Source: Paenibacillus ferrarius (GTDB taxonomy: Bacteria > Bacillota > Bacilli > Paenibacillales > NBRC-103111). Taken from it: a stretch of 64,000 nucleotides of DNA. Below, piece by piece: positions 52,435-60,236 of this stretch (position 1 is its first letter; each line of letters begins with the position of its first letter). Where the stretch lies: contig NZ_MBTG01000035.1 of the NCBI RefSeq assembly GCF_002027705.1, positions 1 through 64,000 of the forward strand, in the 5' to 3' direction. The notes below the pieces were generated by a model that saw only the letters and a list, made by a program, of their open reading frames with translations, was not told where the DNA came from and did no database searches. Position numbers and translations under genes: made by a program.

Positions 52435-52637
52435 CTTTTTCCTCCTGAAGGCTTGCAGGTTGAATGACCACGAATGAACCCAGTGCTGCTCGCAATGCTT
52501 CTGCCACTGTGTTCACTCCGATAATCTCCATACCGGGCGGATGCGTCCACCCCTTCAAACTTTTCTCTGGCATAATACGATTTCACCGAACACCACATCA
52601 TAGGGTTGTATGGCTTGATCCATAAACTGGAGGCAAT
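52427..52637 (-). pseudogene. radA: C-terminal remnant of the native radA
   Basis: Three pieces of a RadA/Sms C-terminus lie in consecutive order but different frames: I-A-S-S-L (52637-52623); after a shift, D-Q-A-I-Q-P-Y-D-V-V-F-G-E-I (52620-52579); and after another shift, R-I-M-P-E-K-S-L-K-G-W followed by the end of the protein (52579-52427). About 25 residues expected between the second and third pieces (G-L-T-G-E-V-R onward) are missing. The last piece reads 50 codons to a TAA inside the disA start region, the classic radA-disA arrangement. Everything upstream of about 52640 is unrecognisable. Confidence 0.85.
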
Positions 52638-52824
52638 ACGAGTCCAGGATAATTGACGATTAAACAATCCCTATATATATCATACATTTCACATTCGCAA
52701 TTCATGCTGCTTTGATAAAGTCCAGTTGCTAAATCCTTACAACTAAGTATAACGGAAAATGCTTTCCTTTAAAAGAATTTGTATACAATGAAAGAACAGA
52801 TCTGTTTTTCTTGAAAATTCAAAA

Positions 52825-52867
52825 CAAAAAAGCAACCACTCTCTTTTGCTTGTGAGATGGTTACTTT
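52825..52867 (-). terminator. Terminator of the intact radA
   Basis: On the minus strand an imperfect stem (AAG-T-AACCA-T-CTC with GAG-AG-TGGTT-G-CTT) is followed by a T-tract, 15 bp after the radA stop. The 450-bp stretch 52435-52881 otherwise holds the radA remnant and AT-rich sequence. Confidence 0.8.
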
Positions 52868-52881
52868 TGTGTTTATATAAC

Positions 52882-54309
52882 TTATTCTTCCTCGTCCCAA
52901 GGGGCTTTCTGCTCTTTGCCTTTGGGAGAAGCGCCAAAAACCGAATGAATGACTTGGCTCAAGGTCTTACAAGGAATTACCTTTATTGTAGAAAACGTAG
53001 TTGTGCTTTTCAAGCCATTGAGCGCAACGTAGACACGTTTGAAACCCATTCTTTCAAGTTCTCTAACTCTTACTTCTAACGTAGGAACTTTCTTCAATTC
53101 ACCTGTTAAACCAATATCTGCGATAAATACAGTATCATTAGGGATACCTTGATTCTTACAGGAAGATACAATACTCATGATCGCCGCTAAATTGGATGAT
53201 TGTTCTTTTAGCCTCATACCGCCAGTTGTTTTCACTACTACGTTCTTATCATGAAGTGGCATATTAGCCCTTTGTTCCATGATACTGATAAGTGTATTAA
53301 CATGGTCTTTTTTTAAACACTCGGCAATACGGCTTGGGTATGGCATGAACGTAGTGGAAACCAAGCTTTCTATTTCCAGAATAATAGGTCTAGTGCCTTC
53401 TTTAACAACGGTTAATGCACTTCCGCTAACCACATCATTCTCGTCTCGTTGAGTCATAAAGAATTCAGAGGGGTTATCAATCGGTGTCAATCCTTGCTCA
53501 CCCATTGTAAAAAATCCAAGCTCCCCTGTGCTGGCATAACGGTTTTTCGTGGAAAACAGCTGTTTTAGCTCCTCTCCCTCTTCACCCTCAAGAACAAGAA
53601 CGGCATCTACCAAATGTTCTAATGCTCTTAAACCAGCTAATTCGTTATCTTTTGTCATCTGTCCCACCATAATAATGGCTCTTGGTCTTTGCGCATCTTT
53701 GGCAACTTTCAGAAGAGCATTTGCACATTCCATCGTTTGCGTGGGAGAGCCCGGTCTTTGTGGATATTCTTCCAAAACAAAAGTTTGAATACTATCTATA
53801 ATAATAAGGTCTGGGTCTACTTGATCAATACAACCTAAGACATTATTCAAGCTGTTGTCCGAATACACCCATACGTTTTGATGGATATTTTGCAGAACTC
53901 GTTCTGCTCTTCTCTTGATCTGACTGTCGCTTTCTTCCCCTGAAGCATACAGCACTTTCAATCCTTGCTTGGCCACATCATCCGATATTTGCAGTAAGAG
54001 TGTGGATTTGCCCGCACCTGGAACAGCCGTAATAATCGTAACAGAATCTTTCACGATTCCTCCACCCATTACACGATTGAATTCATTGTACTTGGTAACA
54101 ATCCTATCACTGTTCTGGGATACGGTATCTGTAAGACGGTTTATGACAACATTCTTCTTTTTCGTTATGCCCTTTTGACCGCCACTAGGAGCGTTGACAA
54201 CATCTTCTTCTTCAAGGGTGTTCCACTCTCGGCAACTATTGCACGAACCTTGCCATTTGGGATGCTCTTGACCACAACTGGTACACTTATATATGCTTTT
54301 CTTTTTCAT
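52882..54309 (-). CDS. radA: Divergent RadA/Sms-type DNA repair ATPase
   Basis: RadA-family protein (475 aa), a branch-migration helicase in recombination. Zinc finger C9-x2-C12 ... C23-x2-C26 with K-W-x-G-x-C, RecA-like ATPase with Walker A G98-A-G-K-S-T103, Walker B L-I-I-I-D-S, and a Lon-like C-terminal domain (D-I-G-L-T-G-E-L-K-K). It departs from ordinary RadA: the usual G-G-D-P-G-I-G-K-S reads T-A-V-P-G-A-G-K-S, and the KNRFG motif reads K-N-R-Y-A-S. The DNA looks AT-richer than its neighbours. The ATG at 54309 is favoured; GTG at 54321 is possible. It lies where native radA should be, next to that gene's remnant, so replacement by a foreign copy is likely. Confidence 0.85.
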   Translation of the reverse strand: MKKKSIYKCTSCGQEHPKWQGSCNSCREWNTLEEEDVVNAPSGGQKGITKKKNVVINRLTDTVSQNSDRIVTKYNEFNRVMGGGIVKDSVTIITAVPGAGKSTLLLQISDDVAKQGLKVLYASGEESDSQIKRRAERVLQNIHQNVWVYSDNSLNNVLGCIDQVDPDLIIIDSIQTFVLEEYPQRPGSPTQTMECANALLKVAKDAQRPRAIIMVGQMTKDNELAGLRALEHLVDAVLVLEGEEGEELKQLFSTKNRYASTGELGFFTMGEQGLTPIDNPSEFFMTQRDENDVVSGSALTVVKEGTRPIILEIESLVSTTFMPYPSRIAECLKKDHVNTLISIMEQRANMPLHDKNVVVKTTGGMRLKEQSSNLAAIMSIVSSCKNQGIPNDTVFIADIGLTGELKKVPTLEVRVRELERMGFKRVYVALNGLKSTTTFSTIKVIPCKTLSQVIHSVFGASPKGKEQKAPWDEEE

Positions 54310-54317
54310 AGTCAGAT

Positions 54318-54335
54318 TCACTTCCCTACATTCAT
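54318..54335 (-). CDS. Possible 5-codon leader peptide before radA
   Basis: On the minus strand AGGAG, 9 nt, then ATG AAT GTA GGG AAG TGA. The stop lies just before the radA ATG at 54309, and the ribosome binding site of this mini-ORF is better than that of radA itself. Translational coupling is possible; it may equally be chance. Confidence 0.25.
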   Translation of the reverse strand: MNVGK

Positions 54336-54413
54336 CAAATATTTCTCCTAAAACGATCCTACCAAGTAAAGTTTACTATTTTTGTGAGCCCCATGAAAGG
54401 GCTGCAAATAAAA

Positions 54414-54461
54414 AAGCATTTTGCCCATCCAAGCTGGATGGAGCAAAATGCTTTTTTGCTT
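54414..54461. terminator. Terminator of clpC (bidirectional in form)
   Basis: A long stem, AAAAAAGCATTTTGC pairing with GCAAAATGCTTTTTT and an inner CCATCC/GGATGG part, lies directly after clpC. Confidence 0.92.
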
Positions 54462-54464
54462 TTA

Positions 54465-56906
54465 TTATTTAGCAGCTACGCCTTCGCCCTTCAGGACAAC
54501 AAGCTCGCCTTCATTCTCATCAATTGTCAAGGAATCACCCTTGGCGATATTGCCTCTGAGCAGTTCCTCAGACAAGCGATCTTCAATATGCTTCTGAATC
54601 GCTCTGCGCAGCGGTCTTGCTCCATACGTCGGATCAAATCCTTCTTTGGCTAGGAACAACTTCGCTTTGTCTGTCAGCAAGAAATCAACCTCTTGCTCTT
54701 TGAGACGTTTGCGAAGATCATCCGCCATCAAGCTGACGATTTGGGCAATATGCGTTTCATCCAAGGAATGGAACACGATGGTTTCATCAATCCGGTTAAG
54801 GAACTCAGGACGGAAGCTTTTCTTCAGCTCACCCATCACTTTGTCTTTCATATTCGTATAGTCTCTGCCTGCATCTACCGCGGCGGTAAAGCCCAGGGAC
54901 GAATTCTTCTTGATCACATCGGCACCCACATTGGATGTCATAATAATCAATGTGTTGCGGAAATCAACGGTGCGCCCTTTGGAGTCTGTTAGACGCCCAT
55001 CTTCCAAAACTTGAAGGAGGATGTTGAACACTTCTGGATGTGCTTTCTCGATTTCATCGAGCAGCACGACGGAATATGGCTTACGACGAACCTTCTCGGT
55101 AAGTTGGCCGCCTTCTTCATAGCCCACATAGCCTGGAGGCGCCCCAACGAGTCGGGATGTCGAATGCTTCTCCATGTACTCGGACATATCAATACGTACT
55201 ACCGCATTGTCATCGCCGAATAAAGATTCAGCTAAAGCACGGGCTAATTCCGTTTTACCTACCCCAGTAGGTCCAAGGAAAATGAAGGAGCCCATTGGGC
55301 GCTTCGGATCCTTAAGGCCTGCTCTGGCGCGGCGGATCGCACGGCTTACCGATTTAACAGCTTCTTCTTGCCCAATGACACGCTCATGAAGAATTTCTTC
55401 CATTTTGAGCAGACGCTCTGTTTCTTCTTCCGCCAGCTTGCTGACCGGAATGCCAGTCCAGCTCGCTACGATCTGAGCGATGTCGTCAGGCGTAACTTCT
55501 GTATCCAAGCGGCCTTGTTTCTCTTTCCAATCGTTCTTCGTCGTATCCAGCTCTTCACGAAGCTTCTGCTCCGTATCGCGAAGACCGGCTGCTTTCTCGA
55601 ACTCTTGGCTTTGAACCGCGGCATCCTTCTCCTTGCGAATATCCTCCAGCTTATTCTCAAGCTGTTTCAAGGAAGGCGGTATGGTGTAAGAGCGAAGTCT
55701 TACTTTGGAACTCGCCTCATCAATTAAATCAATCGCTTTATCCGGCAGGAAGCGGTCTGTGATATAACGATCCGAAAGCTTAACCGCTTCTTGAATCGCA
55801 GCATCCGTAATTTTCACACGGTGATGAGCTTCGTAGCGGTCACGCAACCCATACAGAATTTGGATCGCTTCATCCGGCGATGGTTGATCCACCGTGATCG
55901 GTTGGAAACGACGCTCAAGCGCAGCATCTTTTTCGATATATTTACGATATTCATCTAAAGTTGTTGCACCGATACATTGCAGCTCACCTCTGGCAAGAGC
56001 AGGCTTCAAAATGTTGGAAGCATCAATTGCTCCTTCCGCACCACCCGCGCCGATTAAAGTGTGAAGCTCATCAATGAATAAAACGATATTACCCGCTTGG
56101 CGAATTTCGTCCATGATTTTTTTGAGACGATCCTCGAACTCACCGCGATATTTCGTCCCTGCAACTACAGAGCCCATATCGAGGGTCATTACCCTTTTAT
56201 CCTTCAAGGTTTCAGGGATCTCATTATTAATGATCTTCTGTGCCAAACCTTCGGCGATCGCTGTTTTACCAACACCTGGCTCACCGATCAGCACGGGATT
56301 GTTTTTGGTTCTGCGGCTTAATACTTGAATCACACGCTCAATTTCTTTGCTGCGTCCGATGACAGGGTCCAAATGACCCTCTTTGGCGTAAGCAGTAAGA
56401 TCTCTTGCTAACCCATCTAGTGTAGGCGTGTTCACATTCTGATTATTGCCGTGGCTTGGCGAAACCGTCTCGCTGCTGCCTAACAGTTGAAGCACTTGTT
56501 GACGCGCTTTGTTCAAAGAGACGCCCAAGTTATTGAGTACGCGTGCTGCAACTCCTTCGCCTTCGCGAATAAGTCCAAGCAAAATATGTTCAGTCCCCAC
56601 ATAGGTGTGACCTAATTTTCTAGCTTCATCCATCGATAGCTCGATGACTTTCTTCGCTCTAGGCGTATACGCAATATTGGTAGGCTGTTCTTGTCCTCTG
56701 CCAATTAGAGACTCGACTTCATCTTGAATTTTCTCAAGACCTAAGCCCAGAGCAACGAGTGCTTTGGCAGCAATGCCTTCCCCTTCACGAATAAGACCAA
56801 GTAAAATGTGCTCAGTGCCAATATTGTTATGCCCTAAGCGAACTGCTTCCTCTTGTGCCAAAGAAAGCACCTTCTGCGCACGTTCTGTAAATCTGCCAAA
56901 CATCAT
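54465..56906 (-). CDS. clpC: ATP-dependent Clp protease ATPase subunit ClpC
   Basis: AAA+ unfoldase (813 aa) that feeds ClpP. The N-terminal double Clp-N repeat (F-T-E-R-A-Q-K-V-L; two copies of G-T-E-H-I-L-L-G-L-I-R-E) is followed by D1 Walker A G-E-P-G-V-G-K-T. The UVR-like middle domain (about 420-455) binds McsB/MecA. D2 has G-P-T-G-V-G-K-T-E-L and the C-terminal region follows. ATG at 56906 with GGAGGTG 6 nt upstream; the longer frame starts within that site. It is the last gene of the ctsR operon. Confidence 0.97.
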   Translation of the reverse strand: MMFGRFTERAQKVLSLAQEEAVRLGHNNIGTEHILLGLIREGEGIAAKALVALGLGLEKIQDEVESLIGRGQEQPTNIAYTPRAKKVIELSMDEARKLGHTYVGTEHILLGLIREGEGVAARVLNNLGVSLNKARQQVLQLLGSSETVSPSHGNNQNVNTPTLDGLARDLTAYAKEGHLDPVIGRSKEIERVIQVLSRRTKNNPVLIGEPGVGKTAIAEGLAQKIINNEIPETLKDKRVMTLDMGSVVAGTKYRGEFEDRLKKIMDEIRQAGNIVLFIDELHTLIGAGGAEGAIDASNILKPALARGELQCIGATTLDEYRKYIEKDAALERRFQPITVDQPSPDEAIQILYGLRDRYEAHHRVKITDAAIQEAVKLSDRYITDRFLPDKAIDLIDEASSKVRLRSYTIPPSLKQLENKLEDIRKEKDAAVQSQEFEKAAGLRDTEQKLREELDTTKNDWKEKQGRLDTEVTPDDIAQIVASWTGIPVSKLAEEETERLLKMEEILHERVIGQEEAVKSVSRAIRRARAGLKDPKRPMGSFIFLGPTGVGKTELARALAESLFGDDNAVVRIDMSEYMEKHSTSRLVGAPPGYVGYEEGGQLTEKVRRKPYSVVLLDEIEKAHPEVFNILLQVLEDGRLTDSKGRTVDFRNTLIIMTSNVGADVIKKNSSLGFTAAVDAGRDYTNMKDKVMGELKKSFRPEFLNRIDETIVFHSLDETHIAQIVSLMADDLRKRLKEQEVDFLLTDKAKLFLAKEGFDPTYGARPLRRAIQKHIEDRLSEELLRGNIAKGDSLTIDENEGELVVLKGEGVAAK

Positions 56907-56963
56907 AGAGAACACCTCCAAAAGTAGTATATCTATGGAAAACCTAAAGGATGAATCTAATGA

Positions 56964-58025
56964 TTAAATTCTACCAAATTTCTCGCGAATCAACTCTGCT
57001 CTGCGTACATCACGCTCTTCGGCATTTAGTTTCTCACCTGCATATTGCTGCAAGAAACCAGGCTGTGTCATCACCAGAAGCTCATTCAGCACATTCGACG
57101 AAACATTATTGATGATGCCTAGGTCAATCCCTAGTCTTACATCGGACAAACGCTGCGCCGCTTCCTTAGAATCCATGATACCTGCATAAGACAGAATCCC
57201 AAGTGAACGGTTCACACGGTCTATTATCCGCATTCTCGACTCTTGAATCAGTTTATGTCTCGCTGCACGTTCATGCTCTATAATTTGTCTGGCAACGCTG
57301 TGCAAATTATCAATAATCTCTTCTTCGGATTGCCCAAGTGTAATCTGGTTGGATATTTGGAATAGATTACCTAATGCTTCGCTGCCTTCCCCATATAATC
57401 CTCTAACCGTCAACCCAACTTGCGTAACAGCTGATAAAATCCGATTAATTTGTTGGCTAAGCACCAACGCGGGCAAATGCATCATGACAGAAGCACGGAT
57501 GCCAGTACCGACATTAGTAGGACAGCTTGTTAAGTAGCCCCGCTTTTCATCGTATCCATAATCCAATTGTGTTTCAAAAATATCATCAATTTGATTCGCT
57601 AAATCCCACACTTCCTTAATCTGAAAGCCGGGACATAAGCATTGTATGCGAAGATGATCCTCTTCGTTGATCATAATACTGATGGATTCATTTTCGCTTA
57701 AAATAACGGCGCCATTCCTGGACTCGTTAGCTAAATTTGGACTGATTAAATGCTTTTCGACAAGAACCATTCGTTCAAGCTCATTGAGTTCAGAGAGAGG
57801 AATCAGTGAGAAATGACTAATCGTTTCCAACTCATCATTCTCGAGAACCCCAGATAAATGACCAAGTACTTCTTGTGATTGTTGATTGGTAGCCAGCATG
57901 GGATATGGATAGTCTCTAAGGTTGCGTGCAATCCGAATTCGACTGCTGATGACGATATCCGACTCAGGACCTTCACCCTTCATCCATTCGCTCAATGCAT
58001 CTCCCGTAAACCGCTGTAATGTCAC
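56964..58025 (-). CDS. mcsB: Protein-arginine kinase McsB
   Basis: Phosphagen-kinase fold enzyme (353 aa) that phosphorylates arginines, marking proteins for ClpCP and inactivating CtsR. It has S-S-R-I-R-I-A-R-N, I-N-E-E-D-H-L-R-I-Q and C-P-T-N-V-G-T-G-I-R-A-S-V nucleotide/guanidino motifs. GTG at 58025 is chosen because it aligns with the family N-terminus (M-T-L-Q-R-F) and has AGGAAGG about 10 nt upstream; GTG at 58034 is too near that site. Confidence 0.95.
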   Translation of the reverse strand: MTLQRFTGDALSEWMKGEGPESDIVISSRIRIARNLRDYPYPMLATNQQSQEVLGHLSGVLENDELETISHFSLIPLSELNELERMVLVEKHLISPNLANESRNGAVILSENESISIMINEEDHLRIQCLCPGFQIKEVWDLANQIDDIFETQLDYGYDEKRGYLTSCPTNVGTGIRASVMMHLPALVLSQQINRILSAVTQVGLTVRGLYGEGSEALGNLFQISNQITLGQSEEEIIDNLHSVARQIIEHERAARHKLIQESRMRIIDRVNRSLGILSYAGIMDSKEAAQRLSDVRLGIDLGIINNVSSNVLNELLVMTQPGFLQQYAGEKLNAEERDVRRAELIREKFGRI

Positions 58026-58049
58026 TGGATTCACACCTTCCTGACAAGA

Positions 58050-58562
58050 TCACATACCCGCAATTTTTTTCTCGATTTCTCGAATTTGATCTCGAATCTT
58101 AGCTGCTTCTTCGAACTCTTCGGCTTCAATACAGGCCATCATATCCTTCTTGAGCGTATCAACTTCCCGCTTGCATTGGATGATTCCACCGCTTCGCTTC
58201 GGTACTTTCCCGACATGAACGATGTTGCCATGAACCCTTTTGAAGAGAGGATCTAACTTTTCCGAAAAGCTTTGATAGCAGGATCCGCAACCAAAACGAC
58301 CTAATTTACTAAACTGCGAATACGTAAGGCCACAGTTCTCACATCGGATAGCCTGTGACTTCGCCGCGGAGAGAGATGATGGATCGAAATCCAGTAATCC
58401 AGACAACAGATTATGAATCGAAAAGCCGTTGGACGTTCCCGGTATCATCTCGCCCTTCTCACGAGCGCAATTCTCACAAATGTGGAACTCGTTCTTGTCT
58501 CCATTTATAATCTTCGTAAAGTGGAGAGTCGCCGGTCGTTTACCGCATTCCTGACAAATCAT
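58050..58562 (-). CDS. mcsA: McsA, zinc-finger activator of McsB
   Basis: Protein of 170 aa. Four CxxC pairs (C-Q-E-C, C-E-N-C, C-E-N-C, C-G-S-C) form zinc fingers. A C-terminal UVR motif (I-E-A-E-E-F-E-E-A-A-K-I-R-D-Q-I) completes it. It stimulates McsB kinase activity and senses stress. It lies between ctsR and mcsB. Confidence 0.95.
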   Translation of the reverse strand: MICQECGKRPATLHFTKIINGDKNEFHICENCAREKGEMIPGTSNGFSIHNLLSGLLDFDPSSLSAAKSQAIRCENCGLTYSQFSKLGRFGCGSCYQSFSEKLDPLFKRVHGNIVHVGKVPKRSGGIIQCKREVDTLKKDMMACIEAEEFEEAAKIRDQIREIEKKIAGM

Positions 58563-58575
58563 TTCGTATGCCTCC

Positions 58576-59037
58576 TCATCTGCTAAGCAAGGATATCAGC
58601 ATTGCTTTAAGAATCTTCGCCCGAATTTCGTCGCGCAACGGGAGCTTGAAGGTCAACACATCTCTCGATATCGCAGCTCGAATCAGGTTAGCTTCTCTGG
58701 TCGAAATATAGTGACCCTCCTGCAGCTGGTATATCAGTCCTTCTGAGGTGACTTGATCGATATGTGTATGAATCGTGCGAAAAATATGATCTAGAATAGA
58801 TCCATGACTCTTGAGCTCGATCTTCTGAATACGAATGTATCCGCCGCCGCCGCGCTTACTCTCCACAATGTAGCCCTTTTCCAAGGTAAATCGGGTACTG
58901 ATCACATAATTGATTTGGGAAGGTACACACTGGAATTGATCAGCTAGGTCGTTGCGTTGAATTTCGATGGCCCCTTCGGAACTTTGCTGCAGGACATGTT
59001 TCAAATACTGTTCAATAATTTCTGATACGTTACGCAT
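58576..59037 (-). CDS. ctsR: Transcriptional repressor CtsR
   Basis: CtsR (153 aa), winged-helix repressor of heat-shock clp genes. It has S-E-I-I-E-Q-Y-L-K, V-P-S-Q-I-N-Y-V-I-S-T-R-F and the tetraglycine wing R-G-G-G-G-Y-I-R-I that senses heat. ATG at 59037 with GGGAGG 8 nt upstream. First gene of ctsR-mcsA-mcsB-clpC. Confidence 0.97.
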   Translation of the reverse strand: MRNVSEIIEQYLKHVLQQSSEGAIEIQRNDLADQFQCVPSQINYVISTRFTLEKGYIVESKRGGGGYIRIQKIELKSHGSILDHIFRTIHTHIDQVTSEGLIYQLQEGHYISTREANLIRAAISRDVLTFKLPLRDEIRAKILKAMLISLLSR

Positions 59038-59067
59038 CAATTCATCCTCCCAGACTGCTAGAAGTAA

Positions 59068-59084
59068 ATTGACTTTGATTGACT
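59068..59084 (-). promoter_or_regulatory. Second CtsR operator of ctsR
   Basis: On the minus strand AGTCAAT CAA AGTCAAT, two heptads with a 3-nt spacer. It shares one base with the box at 59084-59100. The match to the CtsR consensus is weaker because each heptad ends in T. Confidence 0.6.
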
Positions 59085-59100
59085 TTGACTTTCTTTGACC
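59084..59100 (-). promoter_or_regulatory. CtsR operator of ctsR
   Basis: On the minus strand GGTCAAA GAA AGTCAAA, a standard CtsR direct heptad repeat, located around the transcription start just downstream of the -10. Confidence 0.9.
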
Positions 59101-59108
59101 TTAACTAG

Positions 59109-59137
59109 ATTATAATCATTTCCTTTCTTTTTGACAA
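59109..59137 (-). promoter_or_regulatory. Sigma-A promoter of the ctsR operon
   Basis: On the minus strand TTGTCA (59137-59132), 17 bp, then exact TATAAT (59114-59109). The plus-strand side of this 400-bp divergent spacer (59138-59440) shows no gene; it contains the palindrome at 59364-59383. Confidence 0.85.
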
Positions 59138-59363
59138 GTACTGCTTCTCACATTGTGCAGCGGCCGCCTTTTCGCAGAAATCACAACCTACTCACAGTAT
59201 TTACAAAAATACCCCTGCTTAACGTATGGGCTGGTTCCAATTCCTTCTTTTTTTCATGGCCATTCTCAATCCATCATTGAAATATCGTAATTCGAGGATC
59301 TTTCACCACTTTCGGACCGCTGCTGGGGTAGATTTGTGCTTAGTAAGCTTCTACAATGTTTCT

Positions 59364-59383
59364 ATATAAACAAGCGTTTATAT
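59364..59383. repeat. Perfect palindrome upstream of the response regulator gene
   Basis: ATATAAAC-AAGC-GTTTATAT, two 8-bp arms with a 4-bp centre, 58 bp before the response regulator start. It could be an operator; the cre consensus is matched only in the core. Confidence 0.45.
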
Positions 59384-59440
59384 TACTGGTATCATTGTCA
59401 TAATAGTGTATGTATTTTGTACTCATAAGGAGGAGATCAC

Positions 59441-60229
59441 ATGTCATTGACCCCGATAAGCGTGCTGATCATTGATGATGAATTGCCGTTAAGACAAGAA
59501 CTCCGATCTATGCCATGGCCTTCATTTGGAGCTGAGCTGGTCGGAGAAGCGGAGAATGGTGAAGAGGCTTTAGAGCTGTGCAAGGCCTTGGAACCTGATC
59601 TTGTTATCTCGGATATTACGATGCCCATCATGGATGGATTGGAATTGTTTCGCATCGTTAAAAAAAATTTTCCGCTCATCCAATTCGTGCTGTTAACCTG
59701 CCATAGCGATTTTCATTATGCGCAAGAAGCGCTTAAGCTAGGGGCCCTGGACTACTTTACGAAGCTGTCGTTTGATGAAGGGGATATGAAGACGGCGATT
59801 GAAAAGGCGAGAGCAGCGATCAGACGTGAAACCGATTTAAGGGATTATGAGCAGGAACGGACACATCGGGAGTTGTCCAATTCGCAACAGACAGGAACAA
59901 GTGACGACCGGAAAATTCGAAAGGAAGTCAAGCTGGCACAACAAATTATTGTGAACAAGCTGGGAGATCCGATTACGCTGACCTCCGTTGCGGATGAGGT
60001 TGGGTTGAGCTCGTACTACCTCAGCCGTCTGTTCCGGGAAGAAAGCGGGGAATCTTTCAACGATTATATCACTCGCCTACGCATGGAGAAAGCCGTGAGC
60101 CTGCTTCAGAACACTCAGCTTAAAGTCTACGAAGTGGCCGAACAGGTAGGTATTCCCAGTTACCGTTATTTTTCACAGCTTTTCCGAAATTGGACCGGGG
60201 TAGCACCAACAGATTATAAAAAGGGCTGA
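59441..60229 (+). CDS. AraC-type response regulator (YesN-like)
   Basis: Response regulator of 262 aa. Receiver domain with the acidic pair D12-D13, phosphoacceptor D58 (S-D-I-T-M-P-I-M-D-G) and T in L-L-T-C-H-S-D. The usual Lys-Pro after it is Lys-Leu (Y-F-T-K-L-S). The C-terminal AraC/XylS domain has two HTH motifs (S-V-A-D-E-V-G-L-S; V-A-E-Q-V-G-I-P). It is short for the YesN class because the linker is only about 30 residues. A strong AAGGAGGAG site precedes the ATG. It presumably controls the sugar transporter genes downstream. Confidence 0.92.
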   Translation: MSLTPISVLIIDDELPLRQELRSMPWPSFGAELVGEAENGEEALELCKALEPDLVISDITMPIMDGLELFRIVKKNFPLIQFVLLTCHSDFHYAQEALKLGALDYFTKLSFDEGDMKTAIEKARAAIRRETDLRDYEQERTHRELSNSQQTGTSDDRKIRKEVKLAQQIIVNKLGDPITLTSVADEVGLSSYYLSRLFREESGESFNDYITRLRMEKAVSLLQNTQLKVYEVAEQVGIPSYRYFSQLFRNWTGVAPTDYKKG

Positions 60230-60236
60230 TGACAAT

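Noticed and set aside
52743..52937. 64-codon frame overlapping the end of radA
   Set aside because: It reads through the radA terminator hairpin in another frame; no coding signature.
59364..59383. The palindrome as a cre site
   Set aside because: Only the AAGCGTTT core fits; the outer conserved positions do not.
59395..59423. TTGTCA-17 bp-TGTACT as promoter for the response regulator
   Set aside because: The predicted transcript start would fall on the ribosome binding site at about 59430, leaving no usable leader.
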